Part shown: positions 16,771 through 26,080 of the stretch, piece after piece
Layout: each line of letters starts with the position of its first letter
Position numbering within the stretch: position 1 is the stretch's first letter
NCBI GenBank assembly: GCA_949292905.1
Contig: CASFAV010000004.1
Span: 1 to 64,000 of the forward strand
DNA: 64,000 bases
Origin: an uncultured Eubacteriales bacterium
GTDB taxonomy: Bacteria > Bacillota > Clostridia > Christensenellales > DTU072
Reading direction: 5' to 3'
Notes under the pieces: generated by a model
The model's database searches: none
Told to the model about the DNA's origin: nothing
The model's input: the letters and a program-made list of their open reading frames with translations, nothing else
Translations under genes and position numbers: made by a program

Positions 16771-17887
16771 TGTCTTTCACCTCCGTGAGTTTCTGCCCGT
16801 CGAAACGCATTATTTTACGGTATTTGCCGTCGGCAAGCGGGGCGCTTCCCACGGAAACCGATTTACCCTCGGCGCGCAACTTGTCGGCTGCGGCGGCTAC
16901 CGCCGCGATATCCGCGCCCTCAGCGTATTCCACGAATACGTCCTGATCGAATTCCGCTTTGCGCGAATAATAGGAAACTATTTCGTCCACGTAGACCGCG
17001 AAGCCTATCGCGCCGGCGTCTTTAGCGAATTTTTTCATAAGTTTGTCGTATCTGCCGCCCGAAAGCACGGGGCGCGGCACCGCGGGCGTGAAGCCCGTGA
17101 ATATTATGCCGTTATAATAACCGGTGTCGTTGACGAAGGAAAAGTCCAGTCTCACGTTTTCGTAAAACTCCGTAGAACGCAACGCTCTGTCCAAAGTTTC
17201 GAGCTCGTCCAAAGCTATACGCATACCCGCGTTCATCACCGCTTTACGCGCCTTCTCTATCCCCTCCGAAAGGGTGCCGCTCACCGAGGTAAGCGTTTCG
17301 AGCGCGGAAAAAGCTTCCTCGGAAATGCCGAGCCTAGCGGAAGCCGCTTTCAAGCCGTGGATATTTTTGCCGGTCACGTAGCCGTAAATTTCTTCGTTCG
17401 CTTCGTAGTCGAGTCCCAGCCCTTCGATAAGCGCGGAAACGAAACCGACGTGCGAAATGTCGAGTATGAAATCCTTGTCCACTGCGGCGAGCGCGTTGAG
17501 CGCGAGTCTCGTCACCTCGTAAACGGTGTATCCGTCGATATCGCCTATCGCTTCGAGCCCTATCTGTTCGGACTCGCGGAATTCGGGCGAATTGCGCGCC
17601 GGACGGTAGACGTTCTCGATATAATACAGCTTTCTGACGCCCTTTTCGGCTTTTGCGTTTTTGACGATGGACAGAGTGACGTCGGGCTTGAGCGCCATGA
17701 GCTTACCGCCCGCGTCGGTGAACGTGATTATCTTGTCACTTATAAGAAAATCCTTGTTCTCCATATAAAGCGAATACTCCTCGAAACGGCTCATAAGGTA
17801 TTTCTTATAGCCGTAGCTTTCGAAAAGATTGCCGAGTACCAAGGAAACTTCGTCCTCTTTGCGCATCGAATTCAATTCTATTTCCAT
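16763..17887 (-). CDS. hisZ: ATP phosphoribosyltransferase regulatory subunit
   Basis: 374 residues from the ATG at 17885-17887, chosen because GGAGAG lies just upstream and because a longer frame would run through the promoter. It is a class II aminoacyl-tRNA synthetase paralogue (HisRS-like): MALKPDVTLSIVKN is motif-2-like, and YYNGIIFTGFTP and SGGRYDKLMKKF are typical HisZ signatures. It lacks aminoacylation ability and gives HisG histidine feedback control. First gene of the his operon. Confidence 0.93.
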   Translation of the reverse strand: MEIELNSMRKEDEVSLVLGNLFESYGYKKYLMSRFEEYSLYMENKDFLISDKIITFTDAGGKLMALKPDVTLSIVKNAKAEKGVRKLYYIENVYRPARNSPEFRESEQIGLEAIGDIDGYTVYEVTRLALNALAAVDKDFILDISHVGFVSALIEGLGLDYEANEEIYGYVTGKNIHGLKAASARLGISEEAFSALETLTSVSGTLSEGIEKARKAVMNAGMRIALDELETLDRALRSTEFYENVRLDFSFVNDTGYYNGIIFTGFTPAVPRPVLSGGRYDKLMKKFAKDAGAIGFAVYVDEIVSYYSRKAEFDQDVFVEYAEGADIAAVAAAADKLRAEGKSVSVGSAPLADGKYRKIMRFDGQKLTEVKDNA

Positions 17888-17951
17888 AAACTCTCCGTGG
17901 AATTTAATTATATGCCGAAATATTCCGCTACCGCTCGAAGGCGGTAAAAGT

Positions 17952-17995
17952 ATATTATCACGCTTTAGCGATTTAGTCAACTAAATTGCTAAAGC
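17952..17995 (-). promoter_or_regulatory. his operon promoter with palindromic operator over the -35 box
   Basis: TTGACT (complement of 17975-17980), 17-nt spacer, TAATAT (complement of 17952-17957). The -35 box is the centre of the palindrome TTTAGTCAACTAAA (17972-17985), itself part of a 34-bp inverted repeat at 17962-17995 with 16-bp arms and one mismatch. A repressor bound here would compete with polymerase. A TrpR-like YerC/HisR regulator is a candidate, by inference. Confidence 0.8.
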
Positions 17996-18018
17996 GAACC
18001 GAAAATTCTTTCTGTCCG

Positions 18019-18753
18019 TCATCCGAGATCGACGCGCGCGAAAACTTCGCCTATTTTCGCGTTGATGACGAGGGTCGCGCGCCTGTCGGCGGGCGTGGGA
18101 TCGCGGTTGACGATGACGAGGTTTTTCCCGCCGAAATAATCTATGAGCCCCGCCGCGGGGTAGACGGCAAGCGAAGTTCCCGCGACGATGAGGGTGTCTG
18201 CGCGCATGATGGCGCGTATCGCGCCCGTCATTACCCCCTGATCGAGCCCTTCCTCGTATAGAACGACGTCGGGTTTCACCACACCGCCGCAGGAGCAACG
18301 GGGAACGCCTTCGGAGTCCCTTACCTTCTCCACGCCGTAAAACTTCCCGCACCTGTCGCAGTAATTGCGGAGTACGGAGCCGTGCAGTTCGAATACGTTT
18401 TTCGAACCCGCCGCCTGATGGAGCCCGTCTATGTTCTGCGTTATGACGGCTTTGACCTTACCGAGCTTTTCCCATTCCGCGAGTTTTATATGGGCGGCGT
18501 TGGGGAGTATCCCTTCGACGAGGAGCTTGTCGCGGTAAAAGTCGAAAAACTCCTTCGTATGCCGTTCGTAACAGGTGTGGCTCAACATATATTCGGGAGG
18601 ATATGCGTACTTTTCGGCGTACAATCCGTCGGGACTGCGGAAATCCTTGAGACCGGATTCCGTGGAAACGCCCGCGCCGCCGAAAAAGACGACGTTATCG
18701 GAATTAACGAGCACTTCGCGCAACTCGCGCGCGTAATCTTCGACAGTCTTCAT
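18019..18753 (-). CDS. cobB: Sir2-family NAD-dependent protein deacylase
   Basis: 244 residues. Rossmann and zinc domains of sirtuins are complete: FFGGAGVSTESGLKDFRS, ITQNIDGLHQAAGS with the catalytic His in ELHGS, four zinc cysteines (YCDRCG and CSCGG), KPDVVLYEE and GTSLAVYPAAG. It removes acyl groups from lysines, consuming NAD and yielding O-acyl-ADP-ribose and nicotinamide. The start overlaps the pyrE stop by 1 nt (TAATG), so it is translated as the last gene of the pyrimidine operon. Its end lies just upstream of the his promoter. Confidence 0.95.
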   Translation of the reverse strand: MKTVEDYARELREVLVNSDNVVFFGGAGVSTESGLKDFRSPDGLYAEKYAYPPEYMLSHTCYERHTKEFFDFYRDKLLVEGILPNAAHIKLAEWEKLGKVKAVITQNIDGLHQAAGSKNVFELHGSVLRNYCDRCGKFYGVEKVRDSEGVPRCSCGGVVKPDVVLYEEGLDQGVMTGAIRAIMRADTLIVAGTSLAVYPAAGLIDYFGGKNLVIVNRDPTPADRRATLVINAKIGEVFARVDLG

Positions 18754-19403
18754 TATTTGACTTCGAGCCAGCCGCTGCCGTTAGGATCTTCGCGGAACGC
18801 AGTCACCATACGGTATTCCTTTTCGGTAATGTATTTTTCGTCGAGAGCCACCTTGCTCAGAACGCTGAAATTGCTGAGAGATTCGTTCCTTATATTCGCC
18901 GCGGCGAGGCGCTCGTAGCCTTTACGCATCTCGTAGGTGAATATCGACACGATACCGATGACTTCGCCGCCCGCTTCGCGGAGCGCTTCCACGACTTCTA
19001 TCGCGGAGCCGCCCGTCGAGATGAGATCTTCGACGACGACCACCTTCTTGCCCGCGGGGTCTGCGCCTTCTATGCGGTTGCCCCTGCCGTGCTCCTTGTT
19101 GCCGGAGCGAACGTATCCCATCGGAAGATTGAGCTTTTCGGACACTATCGCCGCGTGCGGTATGCCCGCGGTGGAAGTTCCCATCAAAACTTCCGCTTCG
19201 GGATATTCCGCTTTTATCACCTCGGCGATACCGTTCTCCACGACCGCGCGTACCTCGGGGTATGCGAGAGTAAGTCTGTTGTCGCAGTACACCGGCGACT
19301 TGATGCCGCTTGCCCAGGTGAAAGGCTCCGAAGGGCGTAAAAATACCGCTTTTATCGATAACAACGCTTTTGCTACGTTTTCAGCCAAAATTTTTCTGTC
19401 CAT
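18753..19403 (-). CDS. pyrE: Orotate phosphoribosyltransferase
   Basis: 216 residues from the ATG at 19401-19403, preceded by AGGAG at proper spacing; the ATG ten codons earlier lacks this. It joins orotate to PRPP to form OMP. The PRPP motif is VVVVEDLISTGGSAIEV, and the N-terminal half shows FTWASGIKSPVYCDNR. Situated 55 nt after pyrF and coupled to cobB. Confidence 0.96.
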   Translation of the reverse strand: MDRKILAENVAKALLSIKAVFLRPSEPFTWASGIKSPVYCDNRLTLAYPEVRAVVENGIAEVIKAEYPEAEVLMGTSTAGIPHAAIVSEKLNLPMGYVRSGNKEHGRGNRIEGADPAGKKVVVVEDLISTGGSAIEVVEALREAGGEVIGIVSIFTYEMRKGYERLAAANIRNESLSNFSVLSKVALDEKYITEKEYRMVTAFREDPNGSGWLEVK

Positions 19404-19458
19404 GATATTTTCTCCTGTTCGTTTAAGAATCAACGGATTTACTTATCTCCGCCGCGGT

Positions 19459-20172
19459 TCAGTCCGCAAACTGCCTTACGCATTCCTCGTACGCGGCGAG
19501 CGGATCCGAAGCTCCCGTGATGCTCCTTCCCACCACTATGTAGGTGCTGCCCAATTCTTTGGCGAGCGCGGGAGTAGCGACGCGCTTCTGATCGTCTACG
19601 GAATCTCCCTGAAGCCTTATACCGGGAGTCACGGAAATAAGTCCGAGCTCTTTGATTATGCCCGCTTCGTGCGCCGAGCACACTACTCCGTCGAGTCCCG
19701 CTTCGGCGGCGTTCTCGGCGTAAGCCTTGACGGTATCCTTGAGCGGAACGGATATGAGCAATTCCTCTTTGAGCGTTCTCTCGTCGGTCGAAGTAAGCTG
19801 GGTTATCGCTATGAGTTTAGCCCTTTCGCGCCCCGCCTGCTCCGCGCCTTCCGTAAGCCCTTTAAGCGCGTATTCCATCATCTTGATACCGCCCGCCGCG
19901 TGCACGTTGGTGATATCCACGCCGAGCGCGCCGAGATTGCGCATCGCTTTGTAAACGGTATTGGGTATGTCGTGCAGTTTAAGGTCGAGGAAGATCTTGT
20001 ATCCGCGCTTTTTGAGCTCGCGTACCATCTCCGGACCTTCTTTATAAAAAAGCTCCATTCCTATCTTGAGATAGGGTTTAGCGTCGCCCATCTTCGCGAG
20101 AAAAGCGTATACGTCTTCTTTCGAAGAAAAATCGCAGGCTATGATTACCTCTCTTTTGATGTTGTCAAGCAT
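19459..20172 (-). CDS. pyrF: Orotidine 5'-phosphate decarboxylase
   Basis: 237 residues, (beta/alpha)8 barrel, final step to UMP. The catalytic Asp-Lys-Asp array is in IFLDLKLHDIPNTV, and TPGIRLQGDSVDDQKR and VVGRSITGASDP bind the phosphate. Overlaps pyrD by 8 nt. Confidence 0.97.
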   Translation of the reverse strand: MLDNIKREVIIACDFSSKEDVYAFLAKMGDAKPYLKIGMELFYKEGPEMVRELKKRGYKIFLDLKLHDIPNTVYKAMRNLGALGVDITNVHAAGGIKMMEYALKGLTEGAEQAGRERAKLIAITQLTSTDERTLKEELLISVPLKDTVKAYAENAAEAGLDGVVCSAHEAGIIKELGLISVTPGIRLQGDSVDDQKRVATPALAKELGSTYIVVGRSITGASDPLAAYEECVRQFAD

Positions 20173-21100
20173 TGTGCGCCCTCCCGATGATATCAGTTAA
20201 TTTGTCTATGCCGAGTTCTTCCATAAGCGCGGGAAGTCCCTCGATAATATTTTTGCAGGCGTACGGATCGATAAGATTTGCGGTGCCCACCATTACCGCC
20301 GAAGCGCCCGCATACATCATTTCGATGACGTCGCGCGCGGAGGAAACGCCGCCCATACCTATTATAGGGAGCGCCACCGCTTCTCTTACGGCGTACACCA
20401 TATTGACCGCAACGGGGAAAACTCCCCTGCCGCTGTAACCGCCGCGTTTGACCGAAATTATCGGATGCGCGGTGCGTAAGTCGATACGCATTCCGAGTAA
20501 AGTGTTGATGAGGCTTATCCCGTCGGCGCCCCCTCTTTCCGCCGCTTTGGCGAGCGCCGTGATATCGGTAACGTTGGGACTCAGTTTGACGACGACGGGC
20601 TTGACGGAAGCCTCTTTCACCGCCGCTACGAGCTCCTCCACCACCTTCGGATCGGTGCCGAAAGCGAGTCCGCCGCCTTTCACGTTGGGACAGCTTATGT
20701 TGAGTTCCACGGCGAATACCTTATCCGCGCCGTTGAAGCCCGCGGCGGTACGCGTGTACTCCTCGAAGCTGTGTCCGCCCACGTTGGCGATGACCTTACC
20801 CTTATATACCTTATCGAGCTTCACGAGCTCGCGCGAGACCACGTTCTCTACGCCGGGGTTCTCCAGACCTATCGCGTTGATGAGCCCCGCGGGGCAGTCC
20901 GCGATACGCGGCTGGGGGTTTCCGTAGCGCGCTTCGAGAGTCGTGCCCTTCAAGGATATCGAGCCTAAAATATTTATATCGTACCAGTCCGCGAACTCGT
21001 AGCCGAAGCCGAAAGTTCCGCTCGCGGGAATGACCGGATTTTTAAGCGTATATCCGAAAAGCTCTATTCGGGTATCCTTATTGCCGCAAACGGTATTCAT
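20165..21100 (-). CDS. pyrD: Dihydroorotate dehydrogenase, class 1B catalytic subunit
   Basis: 311 residues. Class 1B enzymes use FMN and a partner (PyrK) that passes electrons to NAD. Seen are IPASGTFGFGYEF, the active-site Cys in ELNISCPNVKGGG, VVKLSPNVTDI and the FMN-binding IIGMGGVSSARDVIEMM and GASAVMVGTANL. The neighbouring pyrK confirms the class. Overlaps pyrK by 4 nt. Confidence 0.97.
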   Translation of the reverse strand: MNTVCGNKDTRIELFGYTLKNPVIPASGTFGFGYEFADWYDINILGSISLKGTTLEARYGNPQPRIADCPAGLINAIGLENPGVENVVSRELVKLDKVYKGKVIANVGGHSFEEYTRTAAGFNGADKVFAVELNISCPNVKGGGLAFGTDPKVVEELVAAVKEASVKPVVVKLSPNVTDITALAKAAERGGADGISLINTLLGMRIDLRTAHPIISVKRGGYSGRGVFPVAVNMVYAVREAVALPIIGMGGVSSARDVIEMMYAGASAVMVGTANLIDPYACKNIIEGLPALMEELGIDKLTDIIGRAHNA

Positions 21101-21819
21101 AATATCACCTCCGCCGCGTCGAATACAGGTCCTTCCTTACATACGCGCTTCGGTCCGGAGCGCGTCATTATACTGCAACCCATACAGGCGCCGAAGCCGC
21201 AGCCCATACGCGCTTCGAGCGAAACTTCGCCTTCAGCGTCGAATTCGGTAAGGTACTTGAGCATCACCGTGGGACCGCAGGCGTAGTAATAGTCGTAGTC
21301 TACGGAATTGTTTTTGAGACAGCTTACGGCGTTGCCGCAAAATCCTTCGGTACCGTCGTCCGTAGCGACCGTGAAGTCGGCTATCGCGGAGAATTCTTTA
21401 CCGAGTATCACGTCGCGCGCGCTCCTGAAGCCCGCTATGACCGCGGGACGGATACCGCGCGAAGCAAAGTCTTTCGCAAGGTAATAGAGGGGCGCGACGC
21501 CGAGCCCGCCGCCTATAAGTAACGGGCGCTTCGCGCGTTCGGTGCGGAAGCCGTTGCCGAGTCCCGTAAGCGCGCTAATTTTGTCGCCCGCTTTAAGCTT
21601 CGTCATCGCTTCCGTGCCCTCGCCTACCACGCGGTAGAAAATCGTCAGTCTGCCGTCCGCGTAGTCGCCCGCGCCGAAAGGACGGGCGAGAGAGAAGCCG
21701 TCCAGATTGAGTTCGACGAAACTGCCGGGCTTGACGTAGGAGCAACCTTCGAAGGTCATCGCGTAAGCGTCGTGCGTGAGTCTTTCGTTTTTGATTATTT
21801 CAAGCGTTTCCTTCTTCAT
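21097..21819 (-). CDS. pyrK: Dihydroorotate dehydrogenase electron-transfer subunit
   Basis: 240 residues with ferredoxin-reductase architecture: FAD-binding barrel (RPFGAGDYADGRLTIFYRVV), NAD-binding domain (LLIGGGLGVAPLYYLAK), and a C-terminal [2Fe-2S] site with four cysteines in CGFGACMGC plus a later Cys (KRVCKEG). It accepts electrons from PyrD and reduces NAD. Located between carB and pyrD. Confidence 0.97.
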   Translation of the reverse strand: MKKETLEIIKNERLTHDAYAMTFEGCSYVKPGSFVELNLDGFSLARPFGAGDYADGRLTIFYRVVGEGTEAMTKLKAGDKISALTGLGNGFRTERAKRPLLIGGGLGVAPLYYLAKDFASRGIRPAVIAGFRSARDVILGKEFSAIADFTVATDDGTEGFCGNAVSCLKNNSVDYDYYYACGPTVMLKYLTEFDAEGEVSLEARMGCGFGACMGCSIMTRSGPKRVCKEGPVFDAAEVIL

Positions 21820-21825
21820 ACCGCG

Positions 21826-24800
21826 TCAGCTTATAGTGGACACGCCCATGGTGGTCTCCTCGAGCACGTCGAGAAGCACCCTCACCGTGTCGAGCGAAGT
21901 GAATACCGGAACGTTGTTGTCGACGGCTGTTCTTCTGATGATGGCGCCGTCCGCCTGCAGCGCGGTACCCTCCGTTATTGTATTGACGACGTAGGTGACG
22001 TAACCTTTCCTCAAGCTTTCGAGTATCTCCTCGCTCCCCTGAGAAAGTTTGCGGCGAACGCGGGTGCGTATACCGTGCGCCTTCAGGAATTTCGCCGTTC
22101 CTTCGGTGGCTTCGATATTGAATCCGAGGTCGTAGAAGCGCTTGATGAGCGGAAGCGCCGCCGCCTTGTCGGCGTCACCTATCGTGGCGAATACCGTGCC
22201 GTAATTATCGACGCGCAATCCGCTCGCTTTAAGAGATTTGTATACGGCGCGCGTCAGCGTGTCGTCGTAGCCTATCGCTTCTCCGGTGGATTTCATTTCG
22301 GGCGAAAGCACCGCGTCGAGACCGGTAAGTTTCGAGTAAGAGAAGGTCGGAGACTTGACGTACCAACGTTTTTTACGCGGATAAACTCCGGTATAACCGA
22401 GCTCTTTGAGCGTGGAGCCGAGCATAACCTTCGTCGCGATATCCGCTATCGGCGCGCCCGTGGTCTTGGCAAGGAAAGGCACCGTCCTCGAAGAACGCGG
22501 ATTGACTTCGATTATATAGACCTTTTCCGACGAATCGACGACGAACTGGATATTGAAAGGTCCTATTATCTTGAGTTCGAGCCCTATCCGCACGGTGTAA
22601 TCCACTATCGTTTCGCGCACCTTCTCCGAAAGAGAATAGGTGGGATATACGCTCATCGAGTCGCCGCTGTGTACGCCCGCGCGCTCGATATGCTCCATTA
22701 TGCCCGGAATGAATACTTCGCTTCCGTCGCTTACGGCGTCCACTTCGCATTCCTGACCGAGTATGTACTTGTCGATGAGCACGGGGTGCTTCTTGTTGAG
22801 TTGCACGGCTTCCTCAAGTATCGGTTCGAGCTGAGCGCGGTCGTAGACGATGTGCATCATCCTGCCGCCCAGAACGAACGAAGGACGCACGAGCACGGGG
22901 TATCCTATTTCCTCGGCGGCTTTCACGCCCGCCTTGACGGAGAATACCGCTTCGCCGCGCGGCATGGGGATATCGAGCTTATTGAGCGCCTCGGCAAAGA
23001 GATCCCTGTCCTCGGCAAGCGCGATACTCTTCGAACTGCTGCCCAGTATCTTCACGCCGGCGTTGTCGAGATCCTCTGCAAGGTTTATCGCGGTCTGTCC
23101 GCCCAGCGCCACTATCACGCCCTCCGGCTTTTCGAGCTCTATGACGTTCATGACGTCTTCGAAAGTGAGCGGCTCGAAATACAGCTTGTCCGACAGAGTG
23201 TAGTCCGTCGAGACCGTCTCGGGGTTGTTGTTGATGATGATGGCTTCGTATCCCGCTTCCTTTATCGCCCATACGGCGTGAACCGTGGAATAGTCGAATT
23301 CGATACCCTGACCTATGCGTATGGGACCCGAACCGAGCACTATCACCTTTTTGCGATCCTCCACGCGCGATTCGTTCTCGCTCTCGTAGGTGGAGTAAAG
23401 ATACGGGGTATAACCTTTGTATTCGCCCGCGCAGGTGTCGATACTTTTATATACCGGCACTATGCCCGCGCTCTTGCGGAAAGCGGCGACTTCCTTCTCG
23501 GAAGTTTCCCATTTCTCCGCGATGTACGAGTCCGCAAAGCCCATCCGTTTGACGTTGAGAAGCACCTCTTTGTCCCACTTATGCGCTTCGAGCTCGCGCT
23601 CCGCTTTCACGATTTTTTCCAGTTTGTCGAGGAAGAATTTGTCTATGCGCGTGAGCTCGTAAAGGTAATCGACGGGTATGTCGCGGCGTATCGCTTCCGC
23701 AAGCGCGAAAGTCCTCTCGTCCGTACATTCGATGATGAGGTCGACGAGATCGTGGTCGCTCAACGCCTTGAGTTTCTTCATCTCGACGTGGTTGAGTCCC
23801 GTTTCGAGGGAGCGCATGGCTTTGAGCAACGCCTCCTCGTATGTTCTGCCGATACTCATCACCTCGCCCGTAGCTTTCATCTGGGTATTCAGCACCCTGC
23901 TCGCTTTGGTGAACTTGTCGAAGGGGAAACGCGGCACCTTGCATACGACGTAATCGAGCGAAGGCTCGAACGCCGCGGAAGTGTTGGCGAGCTTGATCTC
24001 GTCCAGACGGAGCCCGCAGGCGATCTTCGCCGAAACGCGCGCTATCGGGAAGCCGCTCGCCTTACTCGCGAGCGCCGACGAGCGCGAGACTCTCGGATTC
24101 ACTTCTATGACGTAATATTTGAAGCTGAACGGATCGAGCGCGAACTGCACGTTGCAACCGCCCTCTATCTTCAGCGCGCGGATGATACGGATAGCCGCCG
24201 CGCGGAGCATGGAATATTCCTTGTTCGTAAGTGTCTGACCGGGCGCCACCACGATACTGTCGCCGGTGTGGATACCCACGGGATCCACGTTCTCCATACA
24301 GCATATCGCTATAGCGGTGTCCGCCTTGTCGCGCATGACTTCGAATTCTATCTCTTTATAACCTTTTATCGATTTTTCGATGAGCACCTGCGTGACGGGA
24401 GAAAGTTTTAGAGCGTTTTTCGCAAGCTCTCTGAGTTCCTCGTCGTCGTCGGCAAAGCCGCCGCCCGTGCCGCCCAACGTAAACGCGGGACGAACGATTA
24501 TCGGATATCCTATGCGGTTGGCTATTTTTAAGCAGTCCTCCACGGTGTGCGCCGTATCGGACTCGATGACGGGCTCCCCTATCCTCTCGCAAAGATCTTT
24601 GAAAAGCTGTCTGTCCTCCGCCTGCGATATCGCGGAATACCCGGTTCCCAGAAGCTCGACCTGACATTCGTCGAGGATACCTTTGGTCTGCAGCTGCATG
24701 CCGAGATTCAATCCCGTCTGTCCGCCCAGCGAGCAAAGCAGTCCGTCGGGGCGTTCGTGCCTGATTATTTTAGCGACGTGTTCGAGATCCAGAGGCTCCA

Positions 24801-24996
24801 TATAAACCTTGTCCGCCATCGTGGTGTCCGTCATTATCGTAGCGGGGTTGGAGTTGACGAGAATGACCTCGTAGCCTTCTTCCTTGAGCGCTATGCACGC
24901 CTGAGTGCCCGCGTAATCGAATTCCGCCGCCTGTCCTATAACGATAGGTCCGGAACCTATCATCATTATCTTCTTAATATCTGTTCTCTTTGGCAT
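21826..24996 (-). CDS. carB: Carbamoyl-phosphate synthase large subunit
   Basis: 1056 residues, complete. Two homologous ATP-grasp halves each begin with a glycine-rich PreATP motif ([38 protein letters not shown]). An oligomerisation domain lies between, and a methylglyoxal-synthase-like allosteric domain makes up about the last 130 residues. It phosphorylates bicarbonate and carbamate and takes ammonia from CarA or from solution. Its N-terminus overlaps the end of carA by 23 nt. The partner CarA looks unable to hydrolyse glutamine, so the ammonia supply to this subunit is the open question. Confidence 0.97.
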   Translation of the reverse strand: MPKRTDIKKIMMIGSGPIVIGQAAEFDYAGTQACIALKEEGYEVILVNSNPATIMTDTTMADKVYMEPLDLEHVAKIIRHERPDGLLCSLGGQTGLNLGMQLQTKGILDECQVELLGTGYSAISQAEDRQLFKDLCERIGEPVIESDTAHTVEDCLKIANRIGYPIIVRPAFTLGGTGGGFADDDEELRELAKNALKLSPVTQVLIEKSIKGYKEIEFEVMRDKADTAIAICCMENVDPVGIHTGDSIVVAPGQTLTNKEYSMLRAAAIRIIRALKIEGGCNVQFALDPFSFKYYVIEVNPRVSRSSALASKASGFPIARVSAKIACGLRLDEIKLANTSAAFEPSLDYVVCKVPRFPFDKFTKASRVLNTQMKATGEVMSIGRTYEEALLKAMRSLETGLNHVEMKKLKALSDHDLVDLIIECTDERTFALAEAIRRDIPVDYLYELTRIDKFFLDKLEKIVKAERELEAHKWDKEVLLNVKRMGFADSYIAEKWETSEKEVAAFRKSAGIVPVYKSIDTCAGEYKGYTPYLYSTYESENESRVEDRKKVIVLGSGPIRIGQGIEFDYSTVHAVWAIKEAGYEAIIINNNPETVSTDYTLSDKLYFEPLTFEDVMNVIELEKPEGVIVALGGQTAINLAEDLDNAGVKILGSSSKSIALAEDRDLFAEALNKLDIPMPRGEAVFSVKAGVKAAEEIGYPVLVRPSFVLGGRMMHIVYDRAQLEPILEEAVQLNKKHPVLIDKYILGQECEVDAVSDGSEVFIPGIMEHIERAGVHSGDSMSVYPTYSLSEKVRETIVDYTVRIGLELKIIGPFNIQFVVDSSEKVYIIEVNPRSSRTVPFLAKTTGAPIADIATKVMLGSTLKELGYTGVYPRKKRWYVKSPTFSYSKLTGLDAVLSPEMKSTGEAIGYDDTLTRAVYKSLKASGLRVDNYGTVFATIGDADKAAALPLIKRFYDLGFNIEATEGTAKFLKAHGIRTRVRRKLSQGSEEILESLRKGYVTYVVNTITEGTALQADGAIIRRTAVDNNVPVFTSLDTVRVLLDVLEETTMGVSTIS

Positions 24997-26080
24997 TTTT
25001 CTTACCTCCCGCTCTCAAATATCCCATGAAACGCTCGAAAAGATAACCGTTATCGTCGCTGCCTACCACTTCCGAAGGTCCGTACTCGGCGCATACCACC
25101 TTCGCTTTGACGTCCTCCGCGCCCTCCGCGTCGCCGTCTATGACGTTGACGTGAGTGACTGCGAGCGACGTATTTTTAAGCGAATCGGCGTCTACGGCGT
25201 AGCCGTGATTCTGCGAGGTTATCTCCACTTTCTCGCTACCCGCTTCCCTCACGGGATAATTCGCTCCGCGATGTCCGTGAGTCATCTTGACGGTCTTGCC
25301 GCCGTACGCGAGCGCTATTATCTGCATCCCCAGTCCCGCGCCCATTATCGGCAATTTGCCTCGCGCCTTTTTGACGAGCCCGATGACTTCCGCGGCGTCG
25401 GCGGGGTCTCCCGGTCCTTCCGATATCACGAGTCCGTCAGGCTTATACTTCATTATCTCCTCGTAAGGTGTATTGTACGGGACCACTATGACGTTACAGC
25501 CGTTGGCGTTAAGCTTCTTGATAAGGCTGAGCTTTCCGCCGCAATCGGCTACCGCAATATTGAATTGGGGATTCCTTGTACGCGAAAACCAGATATTCTT
25601 CGTCGAAACGGCAGCTACTTGTCCGGAAGGGAGCGCGTAAGCCTTGAGCTCCTTCACGCATTCGCCGACGTCCCTGTCTGCGTCCGTTATCATAGCGCGC
25701 ATCGAGCCTTCGTCGCGTATGAGCTTCACTATCTCGCGGGTGTCGACTCCGCTCAATCCCGCCGCTCCCGCGTCGCGCATGACTTCCGAAAGCGTCTTGG
25801 TGAATCTGAAGTTGGACGGCACGTCGTTATATTCGCGCACCACCATACCGGCGGTATAAATACCTTTGCTTTCGTAATCGTCGTCGGTCATGCCGTAGTT
25901 ACCGATAAGCGGATAACTCATTACGACGATACGGGAATAATTGACGGCGTCCGACAATATCTCCTGATAACCGACCATGGCGGTGTCGAACACTATCTCC
26001 GCAATGCGGGTATCGGCGCTTCCGAAGCCTTCGCCGATATAAAATTTGCCGTTCTCCAGCACAAGCATTCGTTTGCTCAT
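24974..26080 (-). CDS. carA: Carbamoyl-phosphate synthase small subunit with degenerate glutaminase site
   Basis: 368 residues, full length and in frame, so not a pseudogene by structure. The N-terminal CarA domain ([35 protein letters not shown]) and class I amidotransferase fold ([26 protein letters not shown]) are clear. The triad is gone. The nucleophile motif GICLGHQ reads GAGLGMQ (Cys to Gly249, codon 25334-25336). YHPEA reads YGPSE (His to Gly334, Glu to Ser336). Canonical CarA releases ammonia from glutamine for CarB; this one should not. Like vertebrate CPS I, which lost its Cys, the complex may use free ammonia. Sits between pyrC (adjacent, no gap) and carB (23-nt overlap). Confidence 0.95.
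   Translation of the reverse strand: MSKRMLVLENGKFYIGEGFGSADTRIAEIVFDTAMVGYQEILSDAVNYSRIVVMSYPLIGNYGMTDDDYESKGIYTAGMVVREYNDVPSNFRFTKTLSEVMRDAGAAGLSGVDTREIVKLIRDEGSMRAMITDADRDVGECVKELKAYALPSGQVAAVSTKNIWFSRTRNPQFNIAVADCGGKLSLIKKLNANGCNVIVVPYNTPYEEIMKYKPDGLVISEGPGDPADAAEVIGLVKKARGKLPIMGAGLGMQIIALAYGGKTVKMTHGHRGANYPVREAGSEKVEITSQNHGYAVDADSLKNTSLAVTHVNVIDGDAEGAEDVKAKVVCAEYGPSEVVGSDDNGYLFERFMGYLRAGGKKNAKENRY

Noticed and set aside
21772-24411. Long open frame on the plus strand opposite carB (and a similar one at 28409-31594 opposite purL)
   Set aside because: These mirror codon bias of the genes on the other strand, have His/Arg/Tyr-rich nonsense composition, no ribosome binding site and no recognisable domain.
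24974-26080. carA as a pseudogene
   Set aside because: The frame, length, start, overlaps and non-catalytic conserved motifs are intact; only active-site residues changed, which points to altered function rather than decay.
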